From the IMG/VR virus record IMGVR_UViG_3300042731_002987, positions 1 to 43,733 of that record: a stretch of DNA of 43,733 nt; one strand, written 5' to 3'. Below the pieces are notes generated by a model. That model was given only the letters and a program-made list of their open reading frames with translations. It made no database searches and had not been told where the DNA came from. This stretch comes from a virus. A program made the translations under genes and the position numbers. This document shows, piece after piece, positions 1-8,687 of the stretch (the stretch's first letter is position 1; every line of letters begins with the position of its first letter).

Positions 1-69
1 GACGCAAAGAGAGCATCAGATAATGCTACTCATGCGATTCTTGTAATAGAGGGACCGAGGGCTGCTTCC
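1..69. repeat. Left copy of 69-bp terminal overlap
   Basis: These 69 bases are identical to 43665-43733. Joining the two copies keeps the J reading frame open across the junction, so this is most likely the assembly overlap of a circular or circularly permuted genome and not a biological long terminal repeat. A real short direct terminal repeat is possible, but it would lie inside a coding region, which is unusual. Confidence 0.9.
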
Positions 70-1047
70 ATAACCTATAGGGTGATCGATAACAATGTTC
101 TCCTTTTCATGTCCGCGTCGCAAGGATCATTCCCTGTTGTTGGGTATGAAATATTCAGAGGAGATGACTACCAAAGCCCGGATGAAACACTAAAGGTAAA
201 TGGGACGTTTGCCACCTTCTTCTTGCGCGAATCCGGGACTTATACGTTTTGGGTTCGTGGAATTGATACCTACGATAATCCTGGCGTCATATCCCCGATA
301 TCTATAACAGTTAATGAGCCGCCTGATTATGTTCTTGTCAAGGCATGGCAAACTGACTGGACTGGGACTCACACAAATACAATAGAATCTGATGGCTATC
401 TAATTGGGTGTGTCGATACGACAGAGACATTTGAAGAGCATTTCGACGACAACTCATGGACTAACCCAGACGATCAGATAACAGCAGGATATCCATACTA
501 TCTCGAGCCGACGTTGGACACAGGCGCGTATTCGGAAGAGTTCGACTATGGGTCTGTGATAGCAGCAGCGACCATATCATTAGACGGTCTGGAGACACAG
601 ATCACAGGGAGTACAAACGTTGTTGCGACAATATCCTACAAGGAAAACTCTGGAGACTCATGGACAGATATGTCGGCAGGAGTAAAAAGTGGGTTTGCAC
701 AGACGTTTCAGTATGTAAAGGTTGCTCTCGCGTTCACGGGGTCTGGGAATGATGACATAGTTCGTGTCCATAAAATTAACGTATTGCTGGACATCAAAAA
801 GAAGCGTGACTCAGGAATGGCGACGTGCAATTCTGGAGACAGCGGAGGAACAACGATAAATTTCAACAAGACGTTCTCGGATGTCACGAAAGCGCCAATT
901 GGGACGGTTGTTGATTCTACTTCGCCAAGGTATGTCGTGGTGGATTTTACGGATACACCAAATCCAACGAGCTTCAAGGCGCTAGTATTCGATGAAACAG
1001 GAACAAGGCAGACCAACCTGATAAGTTGGGATGTGGAGGGGTACTAA
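1..1047 (+). CDS. J: Tail tip protein J, C-terminal part (continuation across the circular junction)
   Basis: In-frame continuation of the gene starting at 40605: position 82 plus 43664 falls in the same frame, and the reading frame is open from base 1. The first about 100 residues complete a fibronectin III-like module (GYEIFRG, TYTFWVRGID, SPISITV). After it comes a beta-rich C-terminal domain of unknown fold. A GTG at 82 gives an apparent separate 321-residue ORF, but this is an artefact of where the circle was opened. The stop TAA overlaps the next start as TAATG. The exposed C-terminal domain is the best candidate for host-range variation. Confidence 0.85.
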   Translation, partial: DAKRASDNATHAILVIEGPRAASITYRVIDNNVLLFMSASQGSFPVVGYEIFRGDDYQSPDETLKVNGTFATFFLRESGTYTFWVRGIDTYDNPGVISPISITVNEPPDYVLVKAWQTDWTGTHTNTIESDGYLIGCVDTTETFEEHFDDNSWTNPDDQITAGYPYYLEPTLDTGAYSEEFDYGSVIAAATISLDGLETQITGSTNVVATISYKENSGDSWTDMSAGVKSGFAQTFQYVKVALAFTGSGNDDIVRVHKINVLLDIKKKRDSGMATCNSGDSGGTTINFNKTFSDVTKAPIGTVVDSTSPRYVVVDFTDTPNPTSFKALVFDETGTRQTNLISWDVEGY

Positions 1048-1685
1048 TGGCAGATTGGGACGAACCGACAATAGATACGCTGTACACGCAGATTCTCGAT
1101 GACCTGAAGGCGAGAGACGTAGACGCTGCACAGATGTTCTCGCAGGGATCCACAAATATTCCGGACAAGGCGATAGGGTATAGTGTCGGCGAGAATCGCC
1201 TAGTTATATATAATGAGGGGACGTCTACGTGGTATGATCTTCTTGGCGTGCTGGCATCTGAATACGGAGGCACTGGCAGGAGTTTAGTGGGTAAGGGTTC
1301 ACTTCTTGTTGGAGGTGGCTTAGGCGAGGCGATGGGATCTGTTGATGGGGCAGAAGGCTACATATTGGTATCAACTGGTTTTAGTTCTGACCCTGAATAT
1401 AAGAAGGCACCTTACAGGCAAATAATGGTATCACCTAGCGGTGGTGTGGTTGGCGTAGCACCTACAGGATGGACTGCACAAAAAACAGCGACGGGTAATT
1501 ATACTATCACAACAGGGTCAGATAATATAAATGGCATTCCGATCGCAACTGGTACGAATAGCCCAATAGTAAGTGTTGGCGTCACTAGAAGTGGGACTAA
1601 TACAATTTACGTGAGCATTAAGTATAACGCTGTTGATACGCTTGTTGACGCACAGTTTTCGCTGATATGCAATATTCCATACTGA
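1047..1685 (+). CDS. Small tail fibre-like protein
   Basis: A 212-residue protein directly after J. The start ATG at 1047 overlaps the J stop (TAATG) and has GGAGG 7 bases upstream; an in-frame start at 1026 would lie inside J and is rejected. The middle has the pattern EYGGTGRSLVGKGSLLVG, a motif widespread in phage tail fibre shafts. The C-terminal half is beta-rich and glycine/threonine-rich. No catalytic motif is visible. Position after J and composition suggest a tail-tip fibre or adaptor; the receptor is unknown. Confidence 0.6.
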   Translation: MADWDEPTIDTLYTQILDDLKARDVDAAQMFSQGSTNIPDKAIGYSVGENRLVIYNEGTSTWYDLLGVLASEYGGTGRSLVGKGSLLVGGGLGEAMGSVDGAEGYILVSTGFSSDPEYKKAPYRQIMVSPSGGVVGVAPTGWTAQKTATGNYTITTGSDNINGIPIATGTNSPIVSVGVTRSGTNTIYVSIKYNAVDTLVDAQFSLICNIPY

Positions 1686-3541
1686 CAATAGTGAGTAATT
1701 ATTTAGCTTTGATGTTTTTGTTTGCTTGGGTGCCTAGTGTTAATGCGGCTCTTGGCGACCCTGACCTGAATGGGTACGTATCTGATTATGAGTGTCGAGA
1801 CGGAGGCCCTAAGTGCGATGTGGACGTGGAATTCTATGTAGCCAAGGCGTGTGATTACACCATCAAAGAATCCGATGGCGACTGGCCATCCGCCGGAACT
1901 TTGTCTGGCAAGCATGTGATCTGTATAGAGCCGGGGGACTACACATCATTCACTAGCAATAAATCAGGGAATGTTCTGGCCTTAGAGGATAGTGGAGACG
2001 GGACGTCTGGCACTAATGGATATAATGTCTTCAAGTATTATGATCCGGCTAACCCAACCGGAGACGAGGATCCCTGGGATTTGGCAAAGTCAAAGCACTG
2101 TCTGATAGACAGACTGGATATCTATGGGGACTACTGGATTATTCACAGAATACCCTTTGGCCATACAGGTACAAATCAGCCCTACGGGAATAGACGACTA
2201 GGATCCGGCGAAGGTGGGCATCACATTTTCAACAGGATACTCGTCGAGGGTGAGGAAACACTAGCGATCGGAGGAGACGGAAAGCCAGATACAGAGGCAC
2301 GCTATAGTGGGTGGGCAGATGACACTCCTAACGGAACATCTGTCGGACATAATGTGATTCAGAACTCTGTATTTCGGTGGAACGGTCCTAAACCATCAGA
2401 GGAGAGTGTAGCTATTGACCCATACGACAGTGACAATAATTTTGTGGTAAACAATGAAATATATGACTATGTTGCTCACCCGGTACAACTTGGTGGGAAC
2501 CATAACCCAACTCAAGAGAATATAGTTGTAGAGAATAACGATCTATATGTGACGAGCAGGCTCTATGCTGACTGTAGTGACAACACTATGGATCCTAATG
2601 GGAGTTGTGATGCGACAGAGGGGCCGCTCTCCAGGAAAACAACTGGCACATCGTCAGGTCCTGTCATCATAAAGCACAACCGTTTGTGGGGACGACATCA
2701 GTGGGCAGGATCTTCACTATGTTGTAACGGCGATAGCGGACAAACTATGGGAGGATATTCTAATAGGCCATACAACATGGTAACAGGCAACATATTGATG
2801 GGCGGTCCGATTGCGATCAATAATATGGCTTCTCATGATAGTTACATAGGGAATATCTTTTTTGATTACAGAACATGGGAAGGGACTAAATATGCTCATG
2901 TTCTGCATCAGTGGAATGATCCAGGTGGTGGCAATCAAGAGAATAACGAGTGGTATCTGAACACTCTTATTGAGGCAGGCAACGGATCTAACGAGACAAG
3001 TTTCCCTGGGCTAAATACCGGGTATAACGACGTTAGATGCAATGTGTTAATAGATGCAGGCCCTAAGCAGTCAGGCAGCGCTGAAGGGACAGACATTGCA
3101 AACCATAACGCGTTCTATAACTCAACGTTGTTCACTTTCAACGAGAGCGCAGACAATGTGGACGAAGATGTTGTAACTAGAACATTGGGCGATAGCGATA
3201 CATACTCTGCCGGGCAAATAGCCAGATTCGGCCCATATACGGATTGTGATGATCCTACTGATGTAGAGTGCTTCCTGTACGAGGCCCAGGATAGTGGAAC
3301 AACAAGCGATCAATCAGTATCTGCTTGCAATACTCTGGATTGTACCTTTCAAGACGGGGACATCACCTGGGAGGCTATACGCGGTCCGTTCACATTCTGG
3401 AGGAAGCTAAGAACGACGCCGGAACAATTCACAATACCATATGCAGCAATTGGTGTAGGCGCTCCCGAGTATCAACAGTGTCCTAGTTCGCTTGGTAGTC
3501 GTTCATCCATTGGGATAAATAATGATACGGCTAATTGGTAG
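1667..3541 (+). CDS. Secreted-type right-handed beta-helix protein, paralogue 1
   Basis: A 624-residue protein. The first about 28 residues form a typical Sec signal peptide (hydrophobic core followed by PSVNA, then ALGDPD), which is not expected for a virion tail spike. The rest has the turn-rich repeats of parallel beta-helix proteins (pectate-lyase-like), with many short NxIYD, NNDLYV and HNRLWG segments and at least ten cysteines. It is a clear paralogue of the next gene: both contain a YVT-T/S-LY-C segment followed by II-HNR-W-G. The ATG lies inside the end of the previous gene and I see no good ribosome site, so it may be translationally coupled. It could be a tail spike with depolymerase activity or a protein exported by the infected cell. 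Catalytic residues were not identified. Confidence 0.6.
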   Translation: MQYSILTIVSNYLALMFLFAWVPSVNAALGDPDLNGYVSDYECRDGGPKCDVDVEFYVAKACDYTIKESDGDWPSAGTLSGKHVICIEPGDYTSFTSNKSGNVLALEDSGDGTSGTNGYNVFKYYDPANPTGDEDPWDLAKSKHCLIDRLDIYGDYWIIHRIPFGHTGTNQPYGNRRLGSGEGGHHIFNRILVEGEETLAIGGDGKPDTEARYSGWADDTPNGTSVGHNVIQNSVFRWNGPKPSEESVAIDPYDSDNNFVVNNEIYDYVAHPVQLGGNHNPTQENIVVENNDLYVTSRLYADCSDNTMDPNGSCDATEGPLSRKTTGTSSGPVIIKHNRLWGRHQWAGSSLCCNGDSGQTMGGYSNRPYNMVTGNILMGGPIAINNMASHDSYIGNIFFDYRTWEGTKYAHVLHQWNDPGGGNQENNEWYLNTLIEAGNGSNETSFPGLNTGYNDVRCNVLIDAGPKQSGSAEGTDIANHNAFYNSTLFTFNESADNVDEDVVTRTLGDSDTYSAGQIARFGPYTDCDDPTDVECFLYEAQDSGTTSDQSVSACNTLDCTFQDGDITWEAIRGPFTFWRKLRTTPEQFTIPYAAIGVGAPEYQQCPSSLGSRSSIGINNDTANW

Positions 3542-5105
3542 TCTTCTCCTGGCAGTGTCATTTTCCGCTTATGGCGGAATTCTTGACATGGACATCTCAG
3601 GGAATCTTAGGGCTGGGAGTTATGGAGCCCTAGAGTATACCGAGGGCGGGGGAACCCCACCTGGGGAGGTGGTGTATGAGATTGTTATAACTACCGTAAG
3701 TGGGTATGGGGCTTCGTGTGATCAGACATTTGATGATACATGGACGGAAAGCGAGATAGAAGATGAGCTGAACGGAGTAGACGCTGACAGGATATTCTGT
3801 TATGACCCGGACGATTACACTGGGCATGAAGAGTATGACATTACAGCGAGTGGCACAAGTTCTGACCCCAGATGGATCAGGCTGTCTGGAGTGGGAACTA
3901 CGCATCCTGTAGATCTTCAGACAGCAGAAGAGGCAAGGATCACGGGATTAAAGATAGATGGGGACAATTGGGTGGTTCATCGACTGACTATAGATGGAGA
4001 CAGTGGAGACCAGGATCACAGGGTAAAGTTATTTGGAGATGGCCATCTAATAGATCGTGTTTTGGTGGAGAACTGCGACGCGACAACGGCAGGGAACAGT
4101 AGGGCTTGCGTTGAGATTGACACTTCAGCGGACACAACCGTACAGAACTCGGTAATAAGGGAGACGAAAGAAGTCCCAACAGAGGACGCTCCTTGTCTGT
4201 CAGTAACGGGAGGTACAAGCGAGAATATTCATATCGTCAGGAATGAGATATATGACTGCGCTGGAGATTCGATCATAGTTAATGATGACTCAAGTGTCCC
4301 TGGGTTTGCAGCATATGATAACGACATATACGTGACCACAGGCTTGTATTGTGATTCTAACGGAGACCCTAACGCATCTGGTTTGTACTCATCAAGTAAG
4401 AATGCCGTAAACATGGAAGGAGGTGGGACAAGCGAATCGCCAGCAAAGATAATCCACAATAGGATATGGGGGTTTAAGGACTCTAATACGTCATGCGGGT
4501 CGAGCGGTTCAAATGGCGAAGCTATTGCATTTAATGAGGGGGCGTCAAGTGTCGATTATATTCTCGTTGGTGGAAACATTATAGAAGACGCCCCTATAGG
4601 GGTGTCATGTGGCGGCACAACCAATCCGAACAATATCTCAATATGGGGCAATCTATTCAATAACAACGAGAATGTAGGAGACGGGACAGGGTACATGGCA
4701 AACATGGATAGTTGTGATAAAGCAGAGGTGTATTTTAACACCTTTTCCAATACTACAGATTACTGGTTGAAGCTAGGAGCAGATGATCAGGATTACAGGT
4801 GTAACCTGATCGTTGACGGCATCGATAAAAATGGCTCCGCAGGAAGTAATGTCACAGCAGATTACAACGCGTTCTATGGGTCGTCATCGCAATGGACTAC
4901 GGGCAGCAATGACTACTGTGACGGCGGAGCTGGGTGTGATGTTGTGGATGCAGACGTCAGCAATTACATATATTACAGAAAACTTTTGACTGGCACAGAA
5001 CAGGCAACCATAAATGATATAGTAAGCCACAGCACGTCCCCTCATAAAGACAGCAATTGCCCTGCGGACAACATAACTAATAGCCCTTCTATCGGACATA
5101 ACTAA
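3522..5105 (+). CDS. Secreted-type right-handed beta-helix protein, paralogue 2
   Basis: A 527-residue protein, also with a signal-peptide-like start (MIRLIGSLLLAVSFSAYGG). After a 50-residue linker come beta-helix repeats (DGDNWVVHRLTIDGD, HIVRNEIYDC, KIIHNRIWG) with many cysteines, as in the upstream paralogue. Both proteins end in a short cysteine-containing tail with the SIG tripeptide (SSIGIN and PSIGHN). The start overlaps the previous stop by 20 bases. Independent retention of a leader in both copies suggests it is functional. The genomic place, between J and the tail adaptor genes, would fit a tail spike; the leader argues for export. Function is inferred from fold only. Confidence 0.6.
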   Translation: MIRLIGSLLLAVSFSAYGGILDMDISGNLRAGSYGALEYTEGGGTPPGEVVYEIVITTVSGYGASCDQTFDDTWTESEIEDELNGVDADRIFCYDPDDYTGHEEYDITASGTSSDPRWIRLSGVGTTHPVDLQTAEEARITGLKIDGDNWVVHRLTIDGDSGDQDHRVKLFGDGHLIDRVLVENCDATTAGNSRACVEIDTSADTTVQNSVIRETKEVPTEDAPCLSVTGGTSENIHIVRNEIYDCAGDSIIVNDDSSVPGFAAYDNDIYVTTGLYCDSNGDPNASGLYSSSKNAVNMEGGGTSESPAKIIHNRIWGFKDSNTSCGSSGSNGEAIAFNEGASSVDYILVGGNIIEDAPIGVSCGGTTNPNNISIWGNLFNNNENVGDGTGYMANMDSCDKAEVYFNTFSNTTDYWLKLGADDQDYRCNLIVDGIDKNGSAGSNVTADYNAFYGSSSQWTTGSNDYCDGGAGCDVVDADVSNYIYYRKLLTGTEQATINDIVSHSTSPHKDSNCPADNITNSPSIGHN

Positions 5106-6289
5106 TGGGACTAGAAGACTATGTACCGATAGAAGGGATAGAACCAGAAGGGGCTGGTGCTATATGGGAGGAGGGCGACCCGCCAAACGATCCGGTCGTC
5201 ACCAAAGTTGTTACTGAATCTACTTCCGCCGTAACAATTCACTGGACGCATGATGACTTAGGCGTTGACGACTTCCTGCTGGAGAGGTCATTAGACCAAG
5301 AAAGCTGGTCATCTGTAGACACAATACAAGCTGGTACTAGTCCATACAGTTATGAGGATTCTGGACTAGATATAGGTGGGAGGTATTACTACCGAGTAAG
5401 CGCACATAATTCGCTAAGCGGTTATTCGAATACGTCTGGCGGCGTTGGATATGTCCTGCCGATTCGAATGAACTTTGGGGAAGGAGCGTCAGGATTTCCT
5501 CAAGACTACCTGGATTCAGCCCAAGATTATTGGTGGGCTCATGATCACGATAGAATAACAAAGGATGGCACTGAAGAAGTAACAGTAGCGTTTTTCCCGA
5601 CGCCTGTGTCCGGGACAACTGATTCATCGTTATATCAAGCGCAGTGTCATCCGTACCCTGACGACACTATTCAGATAAGGTTCGATGTAACGCCAGGTAC
5701 ATATAATGTAAAAGCCAAATTTGAAGAGGGGGCACATAGCGAGTCGGGTCTTCGTGTTTTCGATATCAATGACCCGAATGACACCCTGACGAAGGTTGAT
5801 GACCTTGATGTATACGACGAGGTCGGCAAGTACGCTGCACACGACGAAGCATTCAGCGTAATTGTCGAAGCTGGCGAGCAGTTCGCACTTAACATTATTG
5901 CGAGCGTAGATGTACCTTTAATCTCTGCTCTCTCAATAGAGACGGCCAGTGTTGATATTGCAGATCTTGCGATATCTATAGGGTTTACAGATCCGGCTAT
6001 TACAGTCTCCCCAGGAGATATGCCGGTCACTATATCGATGTCTGATCCGGCTATTACCGTCTCCACTGGAGACATGCCGATCACTATATCGATGTCTGGA
6101 GGCCATACTCCGTTCCAGGCAGATGATATGCCCATCAACATAGGGTTTACGGACCCTCTTGTTGATGCAGACTTCACTAATCACCCGAGGTTGATCACAG
6201 TGCCATCATCCTCAAGAGCAATCACAGTCCTATCAGCAGACAGGGCAATATCGGTGCCGACGAATCCGCGCACCATTACGGTCGTATAG
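5105..6289 (+). CDS. FN3 and malectin-like carbohydrate-binding tail protein
   Basis: A 394-residue multidomain protein. Residues about 28-117 form a fibronectin III module (TIHWTHDD, YYYRVSAHNS). Residues about 120-285 resemble a malectin/di-glucose-binding module (RMNFGEGASGFPQDYL, then GTYNVKAKFEE). The C-terminus consists of 18-residue repeats built on DPAITVS-GDMPITISMS and then RAITV/RAISV/RTITV strings typical of phage surface proteins. ATG overlaps the previous stop. Neighbours are the beta-helix pair and small tail proteins. A role in binding a host glycan is likely; there are no enzyme motifs. Confidence 0.6.
   Translation: MGLEDYVPIEGIEPEGAGAIWEEGDPPNDPVVTKVVTESTSAVTIHWTHDDLGVDDFLLERSLDQESWSSVDTIQAGTSPYSYEDSGLDIGGRYYYRVSAHNSLSGYSNTSGGVGYVLPIRMNFGEGASGFPQDYLDSAQDYWWAHDHDRITKDGTEEVTVAFFPTPVSGTTDSSLYQAQCHPYPDDTIQIRFDVTPGTYNVKAKFEEGAHSESGLRVFDINDPNDTLTKVDDLDVYDEVGKYAAHDEAFSVIVEAGEQFALNIIASVDVPLISALSIETASVDIADLAISIGFTDPAITVSPGDMPVTISMSDPAITVSTGDMPITISMSGGHTPFQADDMPINIGFTDPLVDADFTNHPRLITVPSSSRAITVLSADRAISVPTNPRTITVV
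5990..6097 (+). repeat. Two tandem 54-bp coding repeats
   Basis: Units 5990-6043 and 6044-6097 differ at only a few positions and each encodes 18 residues (DPAITVS...ISMS). Diverged partial copies flank them (FTDPAITV upstream; DMPINIGFTDP downstream), so the block has expanded from a shorter beta-strand unit. Confidence 0.85.
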
Positions 6290-6297
6290 GGGGATAT

Positions 6298-6672
6298 ATG
6301 GCTACAGATTATGTAGATCCAGACAGTATTGATTTGATGCTTTCAGACATAGCTAATGCAGACCAGATGCATATCTGCTCGGCGAAACCGGCAAACTACG
6401 CAGCGGTTTCTGGCGTAACGCTTGGATATGTCGCTATGGCAGGTGGAGATTTCACGTTAGCAGATGCGAGTGGCGGTAACGGGCGAAAGCTCACAGTATC
6501 ATCGAAGGATATAACGGCGACAGATACCGGGACTGGGACTCACCTATGTCTTGTGGACGACGGCGAAACCACGCTCAAGGCTGCGCACGAGATAAGCGGT
6601 GTTTTAATGACGGAGACAGAGTCCAGGACATTCGCCTCATGGGATATCCCAACAACTCACGATGATACATAG
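6298..6672 (+). CDS. Small virion-associated protein of the tail-fibre region
   Basis: A 124-residue protein with GGGGGATAT just before ATG. It starts MATDYVDPDSIDLMLSDIANADQMHICSA when read in segments: an N-terminal IDLML-ANAD pattern followed by beta-rich sequence. Similar short proteins occur beside tail-fibre genes in many siphoviruses and are usually left unnamed. No enzymatic motif. It stands between the glycan-binding protein and the fibre-tail adaptor-like gene, so a structural role is likely. Confidence 0.55.
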   Translation: MATDYVDPDSIDLMLSDIANADQMHICSAKPANYAAVSGVTLGYVAMAGGDFTLADASGGNGRKLTVSSKDITATDTGTGTHLCLVDDGETTLKAAHEISGVLMTETESRTFASWDIPTTHDDT

Positions 6673-6674
6673 AT

Positions 6675-6968
6675 ATGGAATATCATGCGCAACTAGAGAT
6701 CCAGCAACATGAGGATGACGATCTAGATTATCCGGTGGACTTCTCGAGCTGGATACCGTCTGGGTCTGTCATTTCGTCTCATGTCGTTAGTCTCCAGGCC
6801 GGTCTGACTCTGGGCACAAACAGTCACACGGACGACTCTGTACTGTTCTGGGTGTCCGGAGGGACTGCTGGTACACAGTATGCTGCAGAGGTGAAAATTA
6901 CTCTTGATACTGGACAGATCTATGTGATCACGTTTTCTTTTTCGATTGTTGATGTTTTAACTGTTTAA
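6675..6968 (+). CDS. Phage fibre-tail adaptor-like protein
   Basis: A 97-residue protein with the pattern of the phage fibre-tail adaptor (gp77-like) family: D-DLDYPVDFSSWI at the N-terminus, a central VSLQAGLTLG strand and VLFWVSGGTAGTQYAAEVKI followed by a final strand. It starts 2 bases after the previous stop and ends the rightward late transcription unit. Its stop overlaps the stop of the convergent minus-strand operon. Family members connect fibres to the tail; the assignment is from pattern recognition only. Confidence 0.6.
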   Translation: MEYHAQLEIQQHEDDDLDYPVDFSSWIPSGSVISSHVVSLQAGLTLGTNSHTDDSVLFWVSGGTAGTQYAAEVKITLDTGQIYVITFSFSIVDVLTV

Positions 6969-7357
6969 GATTGCGGCTTAGAAGAATCCCTTTTGGCTCT
7001 CAATTCATTGATGACGGTTTCCATGTATGCAGTAAATTCGACTAGCCCATCATAATTTGATTCGTCTACCGCGTCTAGTATGGCCTTTCTCAAAGGAACC
7101 TCAAGTATATAGCAATCGTTTAATATTGTGCCAGCCTTCGATATAGTTCTTTTGCTATCTGGTTTAGGCGGGCCTATAAATGTTATAACTGGTTCTTCTG
7201 GGGAACCTAGTTCGCCTTTTTCTGATATCCATATACTGCCGTCTATTTCAATAGAGTATTCAATACATTCATCTATAACATCATCCAATATTCTCTTGAA
7301 TGTTGGGTTTATAAGCCTTTCAATCTGACCAAGTTCCCATCTTGATTCATATTCCAT
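6965..7357 (-). CDS. Hypothetical early protein at the end of the leftward operon
   Basis: A 130-residue acidic protein starting MEYESRWELGQIERLI. I place the start at 7357 because GGAGGT lies 8 bases upstream and this removes an overlap with the preceding gene; a longer in-frame start at 7399 lacks a ribosome site. The sequence is mostly predicted helical, with a charged N-terminus and a KRTISKAG segment. No known domain is recognised. It is the last gene of the leftward operon. Confidence 0.6.
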   Translation of the reverse strand: MEYESRWELGQIERLINPTFKRILDDVIDECIEYSIEIDGSIWISEKGELGSPEEPVITFIGPPKPDSKRTISKAGTILNDCYILEVPLRKAILDAVDESNYDGLVEFTAYMETVINELRAKRDSSKPQS

Positions 7358-7361
7358 TTGT

Positions 7362-7832
7362 TTATACCTCCGGATCCCATACAATTGGCACTGAGTCACG
7401 CACCGCCATCATCTTGAGCATTTCGTGGAACTCATGCGGAGACGGTGGTGGTTCATCAACCGCTTTCATCGCGATGCGAGAATTAGGCTGTCGAGCCTTC
7501 TGCATGCGCGTTAGGAATGCGTTGGGAGATATGTTAAGGGCCTTGCAGACATTCTCCACATGTTTAACTTCTCCAGGGTCCTCGAGACATCTATGTATGT
7601 AACGGTGAACAATTTGGCGGCCACACTCTTTTAGGTGGTCGCTCGAGCTTTCGAAAAACTCCGCGATGTTTGATAGGTTATGCTTATCGCAGTAATGAGC
7701 GATAGCGCCAACCATCCCGCGTATCCTTACAACATCAGCCTCTGTGCTGAACTTAACTTTGCACCGGTTTTTCCCAATGTGCAGATATTTGGATGCGACA
7801 TCGTTGATCTTATTTAACGGTATCCTGGACAT
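7362..7832 (-). CDS. Hypothetical helical protein
   Basis: A 156-residue, helix-rich and basic protein with VVRIRGMVGAIAHYCDKH and a C-terminal NVCKALNISPNAFLTRMQKA segment that could be a DNA-binding helix-turn-helix. Proline-rich linker PPPSPHE near residue 130. The gap before it holds hairpins and it follows the DUF1367 gene in the same direction. No firm family. A regulator of late leftward expression is possible but not shown. Confidence 0.5.
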   Translation of the reverse strand: MSRIPLNKINDVASKYLHIGKNRCKVKFSTEADVVRIRGMVGAIAHYCDKHNLSNIAEFFESSSDHLKECGRQIVHRYIHRCLEDPGEVKHVENVCKALNISPNAFLTRMQKARQPNSRIAMKAVDEPPPSPHEFHEMLKMMAVRDSVPIVWDPEV

Positions 7833-7965
7833 GGCAATATATTGTCCTCGGTAAAGGGGCCCACGTCTCGTGTGGGCAAACGGCGAACGCCCAGGGCGGA
7901 GTTCTCATGAGTCGCATGACCCTGTCATTCGCTGCCGGCGTTACAAGCCACTGGGCCGGCGGTGG
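7833..7965 (-). promoter_or_regulatory. Non-coding spacer with strong inverted repeats
   Basis: The only sizeable gap inside the leftward operon. It contains GCCCAC-N7-GTGGGC (near 7859-7877, followed on the minus strand by CCCTTT), TCATG-AGTCG-CATGA (near 7907-7921) and a GCCGGC pair around 7936-7961. The first hairpin could act as an attenuator or weak terminator between the DUF1367 gene and the gene at 7832. I see no ORF with a ribosome site in it. Confidence 0.4.
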
Positions 7966-8421
7966 CTAAAGAAACCCTACCCATCGCTCTGTCAGCTCAT
8001 CCAGCTTCTCTGGAGAATATTTCCCAGAAAACACATGCGATGAAATAACGTCCAGCACGTCTGAGTAAATCTGTTCCTTCAGTTCTGCTGAGCATTCATC
8101 GTAAGCAAGGGACTGCGCCTCCATCCTGATGTCCCCTTCCAGGTCAACCACATCTTGGTAATATCCGGCCAAAATGATCAAATCATCCCGGAACCTTTTG
8201 AAGGACTTCTGCCATCCGGCGCCCTCTGCAATTGGCTCCCAAGCGTCATATGCAAACCTCAACAGTGCCATTAGTTTTCGGTGAAACCTGGCGTTTTGCG
8301 GGACGCGCACATTGACCAGGACGACAGTGCCTACCTTGATCCGGTTTGCGTATTCGACGCCTTCTTCGCTAATGCAGTCGAAGTGCCCGCCTAAACCCTT
8401 TTGCATGTAGAACTCAGCCAC
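7966..8421 (-). CDS. DUF1367 family protein (phage recombination-associated)
   Basis: A 151-residue protein with the DUF1367 pattern: an N-terminal GGHFDCISEEGVEYANRIKVG and the core RFHRKLMALLRFAYDAWEP. DUF1367 proteins occur in lambdoid early operons near NinG- or Ref-type nucleases, and their activity is unknown. GTG start, overlapping the stop of the Ref-like gene as TAGTG, which points to translational coupling. The neighbourhood of ERF and an HNH nuclease places it in the recombination set. Confidence 0.75.
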   Translation of the reverse strand: MAEFYMQKGLGGHFDCISEEGVEYANRIKVGTVVLVNVRVPQNARFHRKLMALLRFAYDAWEPIAEGAGWQKSFKRFRDDLIILAGYYQDVVDLEGDIRMEAQSLAYDECSAELKEQIYSDVLDVISSHVFSGKYSPEKLDELTERWVGFL

Positions 8422-8687
8422 TATAGCTCCGCTATGAAGCGGATCCAGGTTTTGTGCAGAAGAAACGGCTCGGTTCCATAGTTTCTCTCGAATAACGTCT
8501 TGTCGGCATGGAAGGAGACACCTGGGATGCCTCCATTGTGATGATTATGGCAAAGAGGGATCAATAGCCCCTCTGGCGACTTCTGTCCCATTCCAGCGAA
8601 CGCCCGCGGGTGATGTAACTCAGCGGGACCGCTACAGATGATGCACCCAGAGTCTCGGATGATTTCCTTGTACTCAGTGAGAGTCAT
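8421..8687 (-). CDS. Ref-like RecA-dependent HNH nuclease
   Basis: An 88-residue protein with a zinc-binding CxxC near the N-terminus (GCIICSG), then ELHHPRAFAGMGQKSP and PLCHNHH, the His-rich pattern of the phage P1 Ref / lambda Orf-region HNH family. P1 Ref cuts DNA at RecA-made D-loops; members elsewhere work with phage recombinases. Shorter than P1 Ref, with only the nuclease module. Coupled to DUF1367 and downstream of ERF, consistent with a recombination role. Confidence 0.7.
   Translation of the reverse strand: MTLTEYKEIIRDSGCIICSGPAELHHPRAFAGMGQKSPEGLLIPLCHNHHNGGIPGVSFHADKTLFERNYGTEPFLLHKTWIRFIAEL

Noticed and set aside
82-1047. Separate 321-residue gene starting with GTG at 82
   Set aside because: It is the C-terminal part of J; the frame is open upstream to base 1 and joins the right end in phase.
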